From JAUIAI01 sp045106815 (GTDB lineage: Bacteria > Pseudomonadota > Gammaproteobacteria > Burkholderiales > Burkholderiaceae_E): a DNA stretch of 64,000 nt. This document shows positions 1 to 9,058 of this stretch, one piece after another. The DNA lies in the NCBI GenBank assembly GCA_045106815.1, contig JBGCFG010000016.1, positions 1 through 64,000 of the forward strand, written 5' to 3'. The notes under the pieces are model-generated. The model was not told where the DNA came from, did not search any database, and saw only the letters and a list, made by a program, of their open reading frames with translations. The position numbers were made by a program, and so were the translations under genes. The stretch's first letter is position 1; the number at the start of each line of letters is the position of its first letter.

Positions 1-828
1 CAGTCTTGCCAGTGGATGAGTCAGTTAACCCATCCGGATCTGCGCCTGATCATGCCGGAAAACCAGGACCCATTCTTTGTCGCGACTGGTAGCAAAAAGC
101 CGTCCCGTGAAATTCGGATCGATCAGATCAGGGCACTGGCACCGTTCATGGCTGTGGGCTCTCACCGGGGCGGCTGGAGGATCGTCATCATTGATCCGGC
201 GGAGGCGATGAACCCGATCACGGCTAATGGCTTGCTCAAGACACTTGAGGAACCTGGTGAGCGCACCTTGATCATGCTAGCTAGCAGCCACCCTGACCGG
301 CTACCCGCAACCGTGCGGTCTCGCTGCCGAATCGTCCCCCTACCAGCCCCGCCCGAATCACAGGCAATTGAATGGCTGCTTGAAAGAGGCGCTCAAGACA
401 AAGCGACCGCTCATCAGGCATTGCGTGCCGCCGGCTCGCCAATGCACGCACTACAGTTCATCGAACCGGCCGAACAAGCCGCTCATCAGAGCATTCTGGA
501 GACACTGGCGTCACTGCCTGACACTGACGGCATGAGGGCAGTAGATTTGCTGGATCGGCATGATCCTGGGCAATGGTCTGGTGCTCTGCAACGGTGGGTT
601 GCTGATCTTGCCAGGGTGCGCGCGGGTGCGCAGCCGCATTTTTATCCTGATGCTGCCACTCGGTTCGCGCAATTGGCCGAGTTGACAGATTTAGGGCAGC
701 TGACGGCGTTGCAGGGATCACTTCAGACGCTTGATGCGCGAATCGATCATCCTCTGAATGCGAGATTGCTTTGTGAATCTGCGATTCACACGTATTGCCG
801 GGCGTTTTCCGGCCGGAGAACACGATGA
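1..828 (+). CDS. holB: DNA polymerase III subunit delta' (5' end cut by window edge)
   Basis: Clamp-loader subunit delta', part of the complex that loads the beta sliding clamp. The reading frame is open from base 1, so the N-terminal P-loop region lies outside the window. The first residues include a Cys near the edge followed by HPDLRLI, typical of the end of the delta' zinc module. Then come IDQIRAL, IIDPAEAMNPITANGLLKTLEEP (sensor/AAA core; the motif is interrupted here only for description) and SRCRIVPLP, all HolB hallmarks. The C-terminal half is the helical collar domain. The stop codon overlaps the start of the PilZ gene by four bases (ATGA), so the two are translationally coupled. 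The ATG at 16 is internal, not the true start. Confidence 0.93.
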   Translation, partial: QSCQWMSQLTHPDLRLIMPENQDPFFVATGSKKPSREIRIDQIRALAPFMAVGSHRGGWRIVIIDPAEAMNPITANGLLKTLEEPGERTLIMLASSHPDRLPATVRSRCRIVPLPAPPESQAIEWLLERGAQDKATAHQALRAAGSPMHALQFIEPAEQAAHQSILETLASLPDTDGMRAVDLLDRHDPGQWSGALQRWVADLARVRAGAQPHFYPDAATRFAQLAELTDLGQLTALQGSLQTLDARIDHPLNARLLCESAIHTYCRAFSGRRTR

Positions 829-1340
829 CCGAATTGAGCTTGATGGACCCGGACGGTGACGCAGAGGTTTCGCTGGAGCCTGTTGGCGGCAGCACTGCCA
901 TTGGTAAGACCAACGAGTCGGCGGCCCCCGAGCCTGAGGCCCCTGAACCTGCCGCCGCTGAAGAGGTGGCCCCAGCACCCACCCAGCGACCTGCGAGCAG
1001 TAAGTCGCGGCCTGGCGTTATTCAGTTGTCGATTAAAGAAAAGTCAGCCTTGTTTGCTGCCTATATGCCCTTTGTGACGGGAGGCGGCATTTTCGTCCCC
1101 ACCAGTCGAGCTGCCCAGCTCGGTGACGAGCTCTACCTTATCCTGACGTTGATGGGCGATCCAAACAAGCTGGCCATTACCGGCAAGGTGGTGTGGATCA
1201 CGCCTCAGGGTGTACCCGGACGCCAGCAAGGGATTGGCATCCAGTTCGCTTTGGATGACACTGGTGAGCTCGCTCGTTCCAAAATCGAGACCATTATTGG
1301 CGGTGCCGGCAAGACCGGTCGTAGTACGCACACGATCTAG
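825..1340 (+). CDS. pilZ: Type IV pilus-type PilZ domain protein
   Basis: 171-residue cytoplasmic protein. An Ala/Pro/Glu-rich flexible N-terminus (about residues 15-55) precedes one PilZ domain (about 60-150) with the FVTGGGIFVPT strand and the VVWITPQG and QGIGIQF strands of the family. The usual c-di-GMP signature (RxxxR and D/NxSxxG) is absent, as in pilus-biogenesis PilZ proteins that act through protein contacts. The start chosen is ATG 825, inside the holB stop (ATGA); an upstream in-frame ATG at 795 would overlap holB further. The holB-pilZ-tatD order is widespread in beta- and gammaproteobacteria and supports the call. Confidence 0.88.
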   Translation: MTELSLMDPDGDAEVSLEPVGGSTAIGKTNESAAPEPEAPEPAAAEEVAPAPTQRPASSKSRPGVIQLSIKEKSALFAAYMPFVTGGGIFVPTSRAAQLGDELYLILTLMGDPNKLAITGKVVWITPQGVPGRQQGIGIQFALDDTGELARSKIETIIGGAGKTGRSTHTI

Positions 1341-1486
1341 GGATAGCTGCTCAGGCTGCTCTCAGCCTCACCGTTCTTGGGCAGACATACAACAAAAAAA
1401 GCGCAAGTTTTTGCTGCGACGATAGACTCCTATCAGACGCGCTGACTCACGACACTATTGCCCCGTGAGCAGCCAAACTGACTGGC
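1341..1486 (+). other. Intergenic region pilZ-tatD with a short hairpin
   Basis: A 6-bp perfect hairpin (AGGCTG, loop CTCT, CAGCCT) lies just after the pilZ stop, around 1354-1369. No T-run follows, so it is at best a weak or Rho-assisted terminator. No clear promoter for tatD is visible. Confidence 0.25.
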
Positions 1487-2278
1487 ATGTTCGTCGATTC
1501 CCACTGTCATCTTGATTTTCCCGAGCTACTCGATAATTTCGAGGAGATTGCTGCGCGCATGCAGGAGCACCGCATTAGCAGTGCGCTGTGTGTGTCTGTC
1601 ACGCTTGAGGATTTTCCGCGAGTCAGGGCGCTGGCCGAGAGAGACGAACGCCTATGGGCGAGTGTGGGGGTGCATCCAGACTACCCCGATTGTGAAGAAC
1701 CCACTATCGAGGGCCTGATCGAGCACGCCCAACACCCGCGGATCATTGCAATTGGCGAGACCGGTCTCGACTATTTTCGAATCACCGATGATGTGCCCTG
1801 GCAACGAGATCGTTTTCGGGTTCATATTCGCGCAGCCCGAAGCTGCGGATTACCTCTCATCATTCACACACGAGCCGCCTCTGTAGACACGATTGCGATC
1901 ATGCGCGAGGAAGGTGCAGATCAGGCCACCGGTGTGATGCATTGCTTTACTGAAGATTGGGAAACGGCCAGCGCCGCGATAGACCTGGGGTTTTATGTCT
2001 CGTTCTCAGGGATCGTCACATTCAAGAATGCCAAGCAGGTGCATGAAGTGGCGAGCAAGGTTCCGATGGACAGACTGCTGATTGAAACTGATTCACCTTA
2101 TCTCGCGCCGGTTCCCAACCGGGGAAAAACGAACGAACCATCCTATGTGCGGTTTGTTGCCGAGCGAATCGCTGAGATCAAAGGCTTATCGCTAGAACAG
2201 GTCGCGCAGCACACAACTCAGAACTTTTATGAGTTGTTTAAAAAAGCAGAACAACCATCAAAGGGAGCACTCAAATGA
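1487..2278 (+). CDS. tatD: TatD family metal-dependent hydrolase
   Basis: 263-residue TIM-barrel amidohydrolase of the TatD/YcfH type. These are divalent-metal 3'-5' exonucleases or deoxyribonucleases thought to act in DNA repair or turnover. The metal ligands are visible: SHCHLDF (residues 5-11), IGETGLDYF (Glu near 93), PLIIHTR (His near 128), GVMHCFT (His near 153) and LIETDSPYLAP (Asp near 205). Length is normal. The ATG 1487 start is the first in frame and gives the canonical MFVDSHCHLD beginning. The stop overlaps the next gene by four bases. Confidence 0.93.
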   Translation: MFVDSHCHLDFPELLDNFEEIAARMQEHRISSALCVSVTLEDFPRVRALAERDERLWASVGVHPDYPDCEEPTIEGLIEHAQHPRIIAIGETGLDYFRITDDVPWQRDRFRVHIRAARSCGLPLIIHTRAASVDTIAIMREEGADQATGVMHCFTEDWETASAAIDLGFYVSFSGIVTFKNAKQVHEVASKVPMDRLLIETDSPYLAPVPNRGKTNEPSYVRFVAERIAEIKGLSLEQVAQHTTQNFYELFKKAEQPSKGALK

Positions 2279-3069
2279 ACCAGACAAATACTGGTCGTGT
2301 GTTGGTGACAATCATGGTCATGGCGTCGCTGGCTGCAGCAGGCGCGGTTGGCGCGCAGACAAACAAAGGCTCAGATGACGCCAAGGCAAGCGCTGATGCA
2401 AAAGTAGTCGCAAAAGCAGTCGCGAAAGCCGACGCGAGCACATCTGCGACGCCGACAGCCTCCAAAGAAGAGCCGGGGCCCGATGATCCGCGTATCAAAA
2501 TGCTCGCCGCTATCTTGCTGGATGATGAGCGGGGCGTTGCGCGCCTGCTCGCTGAAGGGGTCGACCCCAATATTCGCGAGCAAAAGCGCGGTCCTGCGAT
2601 CGTGATGGCCATTCAAGAGAAATCCTTTGGCGCTGCCCAGCAACTACTCGTATCAGATCAGGTAGACGTTGATGCAAGCAATGCACGCGGCGAAACTGCT
2701 CTTATGCTTGCTTCTCTGATGGGCAATGGGGCAACCGTGGACAAATTGATTGAAAAAGGCGCCACGGTGAATAAGGACGGCTGGTCCCCATTGCACTATG
2801 CGGCTTCCGGTGGTCACAACCACATCGTGTCTAAACTGCTGGCCGCTGGTGCCGACATTGACGCACTCTCTCCTAATGGGACAACCGCGCTCATGCTCGC
2901 CGCCCGCCGAGGCAGCTTGACGCCTTACCAGACTTTGCTCAAGGCAGGGGCGGACCCACGGCCCGTTAACGAGGCTAACTTGAGCGCTGCTGACTATCTC
3001 GACAGGATTGGCGAAGCCGATCGGGCACGCCTGCTGCGGGCCTACAGCGCCGGGTTCGAACCAAAGTAG
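2275..3069 (+). CDS. Exported ankyrin-repeat protein
   Basis: 264 residues with a Sec signal peptide (cleavage probably after AGAVGA, about residue 27). A low-complexity Ala/Lys/Asp-rich stretch follows (about 35-60). Then come four to five ankyrin repeats (about 75-250) with hallmarks such as RGETALMLAS, GWSPLHYAASGGH and GTTALMLAARRG. It is probably a periplasmic protein-protein interaction factor; the partner is unknown. The ATGA overlap with tatD makes co-translation likely. Ankyrin proteins next to tatD are, as I recall, common in Burkholderiales. Confidence 0.85.
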   Translation: MNQTNTGRVLVTIMVMASLAAAGAVGAQTNKGSDDAKASADAKVVAKAVAKADASTSATPTASKEEPGPDDPRIKMLAAILLDDERGVARLLAEGVDPNIREQKRGPAIVMAIQEKSFGAAQQLLVSDQVDVDASNARGETALMLASLMGNGATVDKLIEKGATVNKDGWSPLHYAASGGHNHIVSKLLAAGADIDALSPNGTTALMLAARRGSLTPYQTLLKAGADPRPVNEANLSAADYLDRIGEADRARLLRAYSAGFEPK

Positions 3070-3177
3070 GGAAAACGCCCCCGAACTCCAGGTCTGCGCA
3101 ATCCGGGTATGCTTATGTTTCGACGCCCCCGCAGGTGGGCGCACAGATAAAAAAGCAACTCGGAGGAAGGCAGAATC

Positions 3178-4380
3178 ATGAGCAGATTGTTCTTGGTAGC
3201 GGCAGGTGCCGCGCTCATCGCCAGCACTGGTTTGGCCAACGCAGCAGAGGTTAAGGTCGGGGTCGTGCTGACTTACTCAGGTGGTGCGGCCCAGTTTGGC
3301 CAACAAATCGATCGCGGCATGAGCCTCTACATGAAACTCAATGCGGCAGAGTTGGGCGATCACAAAATCACCCTGATCAAGCGTGACTCAAAACGTCCGG
3401 GCGGCGACATTGCCAAAACTGCGGTTCGCGAACTTGTCACACGAGACAAAGTTGATCTGCTCGCCGGGTTTGTGTTTTCGCCCAACATCATTGCGAGTGC
3501 CCCGATTGTGACGCAGGCAAAAGTACCGGCGATCGTGATGAATGCCGGTACCGCGTGGATTCCAAACCTCTCGCCCTATATTGCACGTACATCATTCACG
3601 ATGTGGCAGTCGGGCGTGCCGATGGGGGCTTACGCATCTGAAAAGCTTGGCTGTAAGACCGCGGTGAGCGGCTACACCGATTACCCGCCAGGCAAGGACA
3701 GTATCGCAGCATTCAAAAACGGGTTCGAAGGTGCTGGGGGCAAAGTCATTGACGCCATTCCCATGGGGGGCCCGGCCAAGGTGCCTGACTTCACGCCGTT
3801 CTTTCAGCGCGTCAAAGACGCCAAGCCCGATTGCTTCTATGTGTTTGTGCCCGCAGGTAATCATGCCTCGGCGGTCGCCAAGGGGTTTTCGGATTTGGGC
3901 CTTAAAGAGGCGGGCATTAAGCTGATCGGGCCAGGCGACATTACCCAGGACACCGAGTTGCAAGCCATGGGCGATGCCGCCGTTGGTCTAATTACAGCCC
4001 ATCACTATTCCGCCGACTACGACACGCCCGAAAACCAGGCTTTCGTGAAAGCCTGGAAAGCCGAGTACGGCGCGGATTCAATACCTGACTTCATGGCTGT
4101 GGCTGGCTATGACGGGATGGCGGCGATTTTCCATTTGGTCAAAACGCTTGATGGCAATATCGATGCTGATAAAGCGATGGACGCGCTTAAAGGCTGGCAA
4201 TACGCCAGCCCCCGCGGGCCGATCATGATTGACCCACAGACTCGTGACATCGTGCACAACGAGCATATTCATGAAATTGTTCGCGATGGTGACCGACTCG
4301 CCGTTAAAGTGCTCGAAACCTACCCACAGGTTAAAGATCCCTGCAAAGCACAGGGTATCGGGAAGTGCGCTGCCAAGTAG
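3178..4380 (+). CDS. Branched-chain-type ABC transporter, periplasmic binding protein
   Basis: 400-residue LivK/Peripla_BP_6 family protein with a signal peptide (about 22 residues, cleavage near ANA-AE). The core starts KVGVVLTYSGGAAQFGQQID, the family's N-terminal ligand-binding loop, followed by RELVTRDKVDLLAGFVFSP. It would capture a small organic ligand in the periplasm and deliver it to the LivHM permease encoded just downstream. Adjacency to a Rieske oxygenase suggests an aromatic or related carboxylate rather than leucine; this is inference. A good Shine-Dalgarno (CGGAGGAAGG) precedes ATG 3178. Confidence 0.88.
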   Translation: MSRLFLVAAGAALIASTGLANAAEVKVGVVLTYSGGAAQFGQQIDRGMSLYMKLNAAELGDHKITLIKRDSKRPGGDIAKTAVRELVTRDKVDLLAGFVFSPNIIASAPIVTQAKVPAIVMNAGTAWIPNLSPYIARTSFTMWQSGVPMGAYASEKLGCKTAVSGYTDYPPGKDSIAAFKNGFEGAGGKVIDAIPMGGPAKVPDFTPFFQRVKDAKPDCFYVFVPAGNHASAVAKGFSDLGLKEAGIKLIGPGDITQDTELQAMGDAAVGLITAHHYSADYDTPENQAFVKAWKAEYGADSIPDFMAVAGYDGMAAIFHLVKTLDGNIDADKAMDALKGWQYASPRGPIMIDPQTRDIVHNEHIHEIVRDGDRLAVKVLETYPQVKDPCKAQGIGKCAAK

Positions 4381-4389
4381 TCTTGCGGC

Positions 4390-5262
4390 ATGGATGTTTC
4401 TAACGCGCTAATCAGCATCCTGTTTGACGGTTTGGCCTATGCCATGATCCTATTTGTGATCTCGGTTGGGCTGACTGTCACGATGGGGTTGATGGGTTTT
4501 GTCAACCTCGCGCATGGCATTTTTGCGATGGCTGGCGGCTATCTCACGGTGAGTCTGATGAGCCAGCTAGGCGTGCCATTCATCGCCGCAGTGTTGGGCG
4601 CCGCAGTCCTGGTCGGCATCGCAAGCCTGGCGATGGAGCGTGTGTTTTACCGCCCGTTGTATCGTGCGTCCGAGCTCGATCAAGTCATGCTCAGTATTGG
4701 CCTGGTGCTGATGACAACCGCCGCGTTTACCTGGTTTTTTGGGCCGGATCCAGTGTCAATCGCGGTGCCAGATTGGCTACGCGGTCAGACAGACCTCGGG
4801 GTGCGCGCTGTGCCCACTTATCGTCTATTCATGATTCTTGTCGGCCTGACCTTGGCAGTATTGCTCTGGATAGGCTTCGAAAAAACGCTGATTGGCGCCA
4901 AAGTGAGAGCCGCAGTCGATAACCCGGCGATGGCACAGGCTGTTGGCATTGACACTGATCGGCTCTTTAAGCTGGTGTTTTGTCTTGGCAGTGGGATTGC
5001 GGCATTGGGTGGCGGTCTTGCGGTGGACATCCTCGGAATGTCACCCGGCTTTGGCCTGCAGTATTTGGTGTTATTCCTGATTGTTGTCGCTGTCGGTGGG
5101 CTCGGGACAATCAAAGGCACGTTGATTGCGGCGCTGATCCTTGGCGTGATTGACAACGCGGGCAAATATCTTTGGCCGGCCGGTGGCGCATTCTTCATTT
5201 ACGCTGTCACCATAGCGCTATTGCTCCTTCGTCCTCACGGCCTTGTGCCTCGTCAGTCATGA
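4390..5262 (+). CDS. livH: Branched-chain-type ABC transporter permease (LivH)
   Basis: 290-residue inner-membrane permease with about eight hydrophobic segments. The N-terminal VGLTVTMGLMGFVNLAHGI motif is diagnostic of LivH. The C-terminal VGGLGTIKGTLIAALILG loop is the EAA-like coupling region that contacts the ATPases. It starts 9 bp after the binding-protein stop and overlaps the next permease by four bases. The substrate is not determined by sequence. Confidence 0.9.
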   Translation: MDVSNALISILFDGLAYAMILFVISVGLTVTMGLMGFVNLAHGIFAMAGGYLTVSLMSQLGVPFIAAVLGAAVLVGIASLAMERVFYRPLYRASELDQVMLSIGLVLMTTAAFTWFFGPDPVSIAVPDWLRGQTDLGVRAVPTYRLFMILVGLTLAVLLWIGFEKTLIGAKVRAAVDNPAMAQAVGIDTDRLFKLVFCLGSGIAALGGGLAVDILGMSPGFGLQYLVLFLIVVAVGGLGTIKGTLIAALILGVIDNAGKYLWPAGGAFFIYAVTIALLLLRPHGLVPRQS

Positions 5263-6260
5263 CGGCACAGGCAGACCCGACCGCATTTCTCCGTCATCGT
5301 CACCAGTGGCGTGCCTGGGAGGTTTTGCCCTGGCTGATTGCACTTGCAGCGCCATTTCTGTTGCCGGACTACCAGGCGTTTGGCGCGCAAGTGTTGATCA
5401 CGATCATTTTTGCCATTTCCATTGACCTGATTGTGGGCTACACCGGCATCGTATCCCTAGGGCATGCTGCCTTCTTTGGTTTGGGTGCTTATGCCGCGGG
5501 CATGGTGTCTGCTCACCTTGGGTGGCGCGAACCGGTTTCTGCGGTGATGCTTGCTGGGGTGGTAGCCGCTTTGTTTGGTTGGCTGTCCGGCCGCATCGTT
5601 CTACGTTATCACGGGTTGACCTTGCTCATGTTGACGCTGGCCAGTGCCATCTTTCTGAAGGAACTGGCTAATGCAAATGATGTCTGGACAGGTGGGTTTG
5701 ATGGATTGCTCGGCATCGAATTTGCCCCACTCTTGGGTGTTTTCGAATACGACCTCTACGGGCGGACCCACTACTTCTTTGCCTTGGTCGTGTTAGTTGG
5801 CGTGTTCTGGTTTGCCCGGCGCTTAGTGAATTCGCCTTTCGGTCAATCCTTGATTGGCATACGTGAAAACGCCTTTCGGATGAGTGCCTTGGGCACGCCG
5901 GTTTATGAAAGACAGGTCCGCATCTACACAATCTCTGCGGGCATCGCGGGCGTTGCAGGCGGCTTGTTTGCTGTATCAAACGCATTCGTGACGTTGGATG
6001 TGCTGGATTTTTCGCGCTCGGGCACGATCCTCATCATGATTATCCTCGGTGGAACAGGACATCTGTATGGCGCTTTTATCGGCGCGGCGCTTTATATGGT
6101 GCTTGAGGATGAGCTGGCCCGGCTTTCGCCTGAGTTCTGGGAGTTTGGCGTGGGCTTGTTACTGGTGATTGTCGTGATGTTTGGCCGTGGCGGTGTGATT
6201 GGCCTGATTAAACGTTTCAGCGGTAGTCGACGATCCCGACCGGATGAATTCCATGGCTGA
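5259..6260 (+). CDS. livM: Branched-chain-type ABC transporter permease (LivM)
   Basis: 333-residue partner permease with about nine membrane segments. DLIVGYTGIVSLGHAAFFGL near residues 53-72 and LGGTGHLYGAFIGAAL near the C-terminus are LivM signatures. A longer frame extends upstream to 5172 inside livH, but ATG 5259 gives the ATGA overlap used throughout this operon and a normal length. Confidence 0.9.
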   Translation: MTAQADPTAFLRHRHQWRAWEVLPWLIALAAPFLLPDYQAFGAQVLITIIFAISIDLIVGYTGIVSLGHAAFFGLGAYAAGMVSAHLGWREPVSAVMLAGVVAALFGWLSGRIVLRYHGLTLLMLTLASAIFLKELANANDVWTGGFDGLLGIEFAPLLGVFEYDLYGRTHYFFALVVLVGVFWFARRLVNSPFGQSLIGIRENAFRMSALGTPVYERQVRIYTISAGIAGVAGGLFAVSNAFVTLDVLDFSRSGTILIMIILGGTGHLYGAFIGAALYMVLEDELARLSPEFWEFGVGLLLVIVVMFGRGGVIGLIKRFSGSRRSRPDEFHG

Positions 6261-6999
6261 TTTGCTGACTGCCAAGGGTCTCAACAAGCGATTTGGCGCA
6301 CTGCATGTGTCGCGAGATCTAGACCTGGTGCTCACCACTGGCGCGCGTCATGCCCTGATTGGTCCGAACGGCGCGGGCAAGACGACGTTCGTGAATTTAC
6401 TGGCCGGTAACCTTGCACCAGATTCGGGCGAGATCTATCTGCTCGGTGATGACGTATCTGACGAGGACACCGCATCGCGTGCGCGGCGAGGCCTGGGCCG
6501 AACGTTTCAAATCAACCAGTTGTTCGGTGAGCTGAGTGTGCTGGAAAATGTTTGCCTTGGGCTAGCGGAACATGCGGGCATTGCTGAGCGGTTTTGGCAG
6601 CCCCTTGGTCAACACGATGCGGTGATTGACCGGTCTTATGCGCTATTAGAGCAGTTCGGCCTGCAGTCTTATGCAGCCAGTAAGCTGGGCGAGTTGCCCT
6701 ATGGTGTGCAGCGACTGACCGAGCTCGTGATTACGCTTGGCCAGGAACCCGCTGTCTTGCTTCTGGATGAGCCTGCCGCTGGCGTGGCGTCAGCCGAGTC
6801 AGACATTATTCTGGATGTCATCGATTCGCTCGATCCTGATACCGCTGTACTCATCATTGATCACGACATGGACATAATTTTCCGTTTCGCTTCGCGCATT
6901 ACGGTCATGGTCAATGGCGCCATCCTGATGGAAGGCTCACCGGATGAGGTCGCGGGTGACTCGCGCGTAAGAGATGCGTACCTAGGGCAGGGCACATGA
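6244..6999 (+). CDS. livG: Branched-chain-type ABC transporter ATPase (LivG)
   Basis: 251-residue cytoplasmic ATPase with Walker A GPNGAGKTT (near residue 40), the LivG-specific GRTFQINQLF Q-loop region and Walker B VLLLDEPAAGV. The signature loop is degenerate: the usual LSGG is replaced by LPYGVQRLTE, a form also known in other LivG proteins. Start ATG 6244 (or 6253) overlaps the end of livM. Confidence 0.9.
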   Translation: MNSMADLLTAKGLNKRFGALHVSRDLDLVLTTGARHALIGPNGAGKTTFVNLLAGNLAPDSGEIYLLGDDVSDEDTASRARRGLGRTFQINQLFGELSVLENVCLGLAEHAGIAERFWQPLGQHDAVIDRSYALLEQFGLQSYAASKLGELPYGVQRLTELVITLGQEPAVLLLDEPAAGVASAESDIILDVIDSLDPDTAVLIIDHDMDIIFRFASRITVMVNGAILMEGSPDEVAGDSRVRDAYLGQGT

Positions 7000-7715
7000 G
7001 TTTGTTGAGCCTGAAGGGGGTGAAAGCTGGCTACGGCAAAACGCTTGTGCTGCCCGATCTCAATCTGTCGGTCGAGGCGGGCGAGTCCATCAGCATTATC
7101 GGCCGTAATGGTGTGGGTAAAACGACCTTACTCAGAACGCTCATCGGCGTGACCGACCAGCTTGGTGGTCACATAGCCTTGAACGGTCAGGCGCTTGAAC
7201 CGCTTACCCCGTATCAACGTATCGCAGCCGGGCTGGGGTATGTGCCGCAAGAGCGCGAGATCTTTCCGTCCTTGTCTGTGCATGAGAATCTCGCGGTTGC
7301 TCAGCGGCCTGGACGCTTCGATACCGAGGCGGTTTATACGCTGTTTCCGGGGTTAGCTCAGCGGCGTCGGAACATGGGCAACCAGCTTTCGGGCGGTGAA
7401 CAGCAAATGCTCTCCATCGCGCGCGCGCTGGTTTGTAACCCAATTCTGCTGCTCATGGACGAGCCTTCTGAAGGCCTGGCCCCCGTGATCGTGGATGAAC
7501 TGGCGCGCATTATTACGCGCCTGAGAGACGAGTTTTCAATGACAATTCTGCTTGTCGAGCAGAACAGTCGGATAGCGCTAGCATTTGCGGAAAGATGTGT
7601 CGTGATGAATCGCGGCCGCATTATTCAAGATGGCCCCAGTCAGGTATTGCGTGACGATCACGCATTGTTGGAGCGCCTTATAGGCGTTGACGCGGGCAGC
7701 GAAGTGAACGGATAA
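6996..7715 (+). CDS. livF: Branched-chain-type ABC transporter ATPase (LivF)
   Basis: 239-residue ATPase, partner of LivG. Walker A GRNGVGKTT, signature LSGGEQQML, Walker B ILLMDEPSEGL and the LivF-type VPQEREIFPSLSVHENL are all present. It overlaps livG by four bases, and the oxygenase alpha gene begins 20 bp after its stop, so transporter and oxygenase are probably one transcript. Confidence 0.92.
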   Translation: MSLLSLKGVKAGYGKTLVLPDLNLSVEAGESISIIGRNGVGKTTLLRTLIGVTDQLGGHIALNGQALEPLTPYQRIAAGLGYVPQEREIFPSLSVHENLAVAQRPGRFDTEAVYTLFPGLAQRRRNMGNQLSGGEQQMLSIARALVCNPILLLMDEPSEGLAPVIVDELARIITRLRDEFSMTILLVEQNSRIALAFAERCVVMNRGRIIQDGPSQVLRDDHALLERLIGVDAGSEVNG

Positions 7716-7735
7716 GCCAAGGCAGGGAGGCAGCC

Positions 7736-9058
7736 ATGAATCTGGATCAGTTAGTAGAGCCCGATCGAGTCCATCGATCTGTTTATACCGATCAGGAGAT
7801 ATTCGACCTTGAAATCACTGAGATCTTTGAGAAAACCTGGGTCTATTGCGGTCATGTTTCTCAGGTGCCAAACCCGGGTGATTACTACACCCTGACCATA
7901 GGCCGGCAGCCGATGGTGATGACGCGCTCTGAAGATGGGCAGATTCATGTGTTGTACAACCGTTGTCCGCATCGCGGCGTTCAGGTGTGTGGCAACCAGC
8001 AAGGCAATACCGGTAAGTCGCTAGTGTGTTCCTACCATGCCTGGACGTTCCATCTTGACGGCAAAATTAAGGCAATCCCGCTTAAGTCGGGTTATGACGG
8101 TACGCGCATGACACCGGACAACCCCGATTGCAGCATGAAGCCTGCCGCCCGGGTTGATCAATACCGGGGTTTTGTATTTGCAAGCCTTTCAGATGAAGGG
8201 CCAGGCTTGAATGAGTTCCTGGGTGATGCTCGCATTGCGTTTGATGACATGTGTGATCGATCGCCAATGGGTGAGGTGGAAGTCGTGCCGGTTTGTCACC
8301 GGATGGTCCAGCACTCAAACTGGAAGTTCTTTATGGAGAACCAACTCGACTCGCTGCATCCGTCCGTTACTCATCAGTCAACCGGTGTTGCCGCGAGCCG
8401 GGTGGAAGCGCGTCTTAAAAAAGAGCAGGGCGCCGCGCCGCTCTACTACCACTACTTGTCTACTTTTGCGTCTTCATTCGAGATGTGGGATTCGGTGCAG
8501 ACCGTCAATATGCCACGTGGCCATGGTATTTTGAAAGCTTACATGGGACTGCGACCGACTGACCCTGATACTCTGGAGTACGAGGCCCTGATGCGTGAGG
8601 CGTACGGTGAAGAGAAAACTGAAGAGTACTTGTCACGCAGCATTCACCATGTGTTGGTGTATCCCTATTTGTCTGTGCAGTCGCCGTTGCAGCAACTTCG
8701 GTGCCTAAGACCCATCAGCCCAGATAAGACGCTGTCCGAGATCTGGCACTTCCGACTTAAAGGGGCTCCCGAAGCCATCTATCGCCGCTCAATGTGGTAT
8801 TTCAATCTGGTGAACTCTCCGGCCACCATGATCAACGCTGACGACCTTGAAAACTGGACACGCGGTCAGCGTGGGCTTGAATCCAAAGGCGGTGACTGGG
8901 TAAGTTTTCATCGCCACTACGGCGGCGACACAGAGGCCGACGGCGTGACACTTTCCAACAATGGCACATCAGAGGCGGTCATGCGCAGTCAGTTCAAAGC
9001 ATGGTCTGCCTACCTGAAAGGCTCAGAGGCTGCGCCGACCTCTGGAGAACAGTCATGA
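7736..9058 (+). CDS. Rieske aromatic-ring-hydroxylating oxygenase, alpha subunit
   Basis: 440-residue catalytic subunit. The Rieske 2Fe-2S ligands are C77/H79 (CPHRG) and C98/H101 (CSYHAW). The mononuclear iron site is ENQLDSLHPSVTH: D205 is the bridging Asp, H208 and H213 are ligands, and the carboxylate ligand is probably near NADDLENW. The enzyme would insert O2 into an aromatic or heteroaromatic substrate using electrons from a reductase. No dedicated reductase or ferredoxin is adjacent; the nearest candidate is the FNR-type gene at 23660. A strong Shine-Dalgarno (GGGAGG) precedes ATG 7736. The substrate cannot be named; a carboxylated aromatic delivered by the Liv system is my inference. 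Confidence 0.9.
   Translation: MNLDQLVEPDRVHRSVYTDQEIFDLEITEIFEKTWVYCGHVSQVPNPGDYYTLTIGRQPMVMTRSEDGQIHVLYNRCPHRGVQVCGNQQGNTGKSLVCSYHAWTFHLDGKIKAIPLKSGYDGTRMTPDNPDCSMKPAARVDQYRGFVFASLSDEGPGLNEFLGDARIAFDDMCDRSPMGEVEVVPVCHRMVQHSNWKFFMENQLDSLHPSVTHQSTGVAASRVEARLKKEQGAAPLYYHYLSTFASSFEMWDSVQTVNMPRGHGILKAYMGLRPTDPDTLEYEALMREAYGEEKTEEYLSRSIHHVLVYPYLSVQSPLQQLRCLRPISPDKTLSEIWHFRLKGAPEAIYRRSMWYFNLVNSPATMINADDLENWTRGQRGLESKGGDWVSFHRHYGGDTEADGVTLSNNGTSEAVMRSQFKAWSAYLKGSEAAPTSGEQS

Noticed and set aside
458..982. 174-residue minus-strand frame
   Set aside because: It runs antisense through holB and pilZ, which are certain; its Ala/Ser/Gly-rich start is the mirror of the pilZ linker.
5172..5258. Longer N-terminus of livM
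   Set aside because: It would lie inside livH; ATG 5259 gives the four-base overlap seen along the operon.
9001..9054. Longer start of the oxygenase beta subunit
   Set aside because: It overlaps the alpha gene, and ATG 9055 has the normal ATGA coupling.
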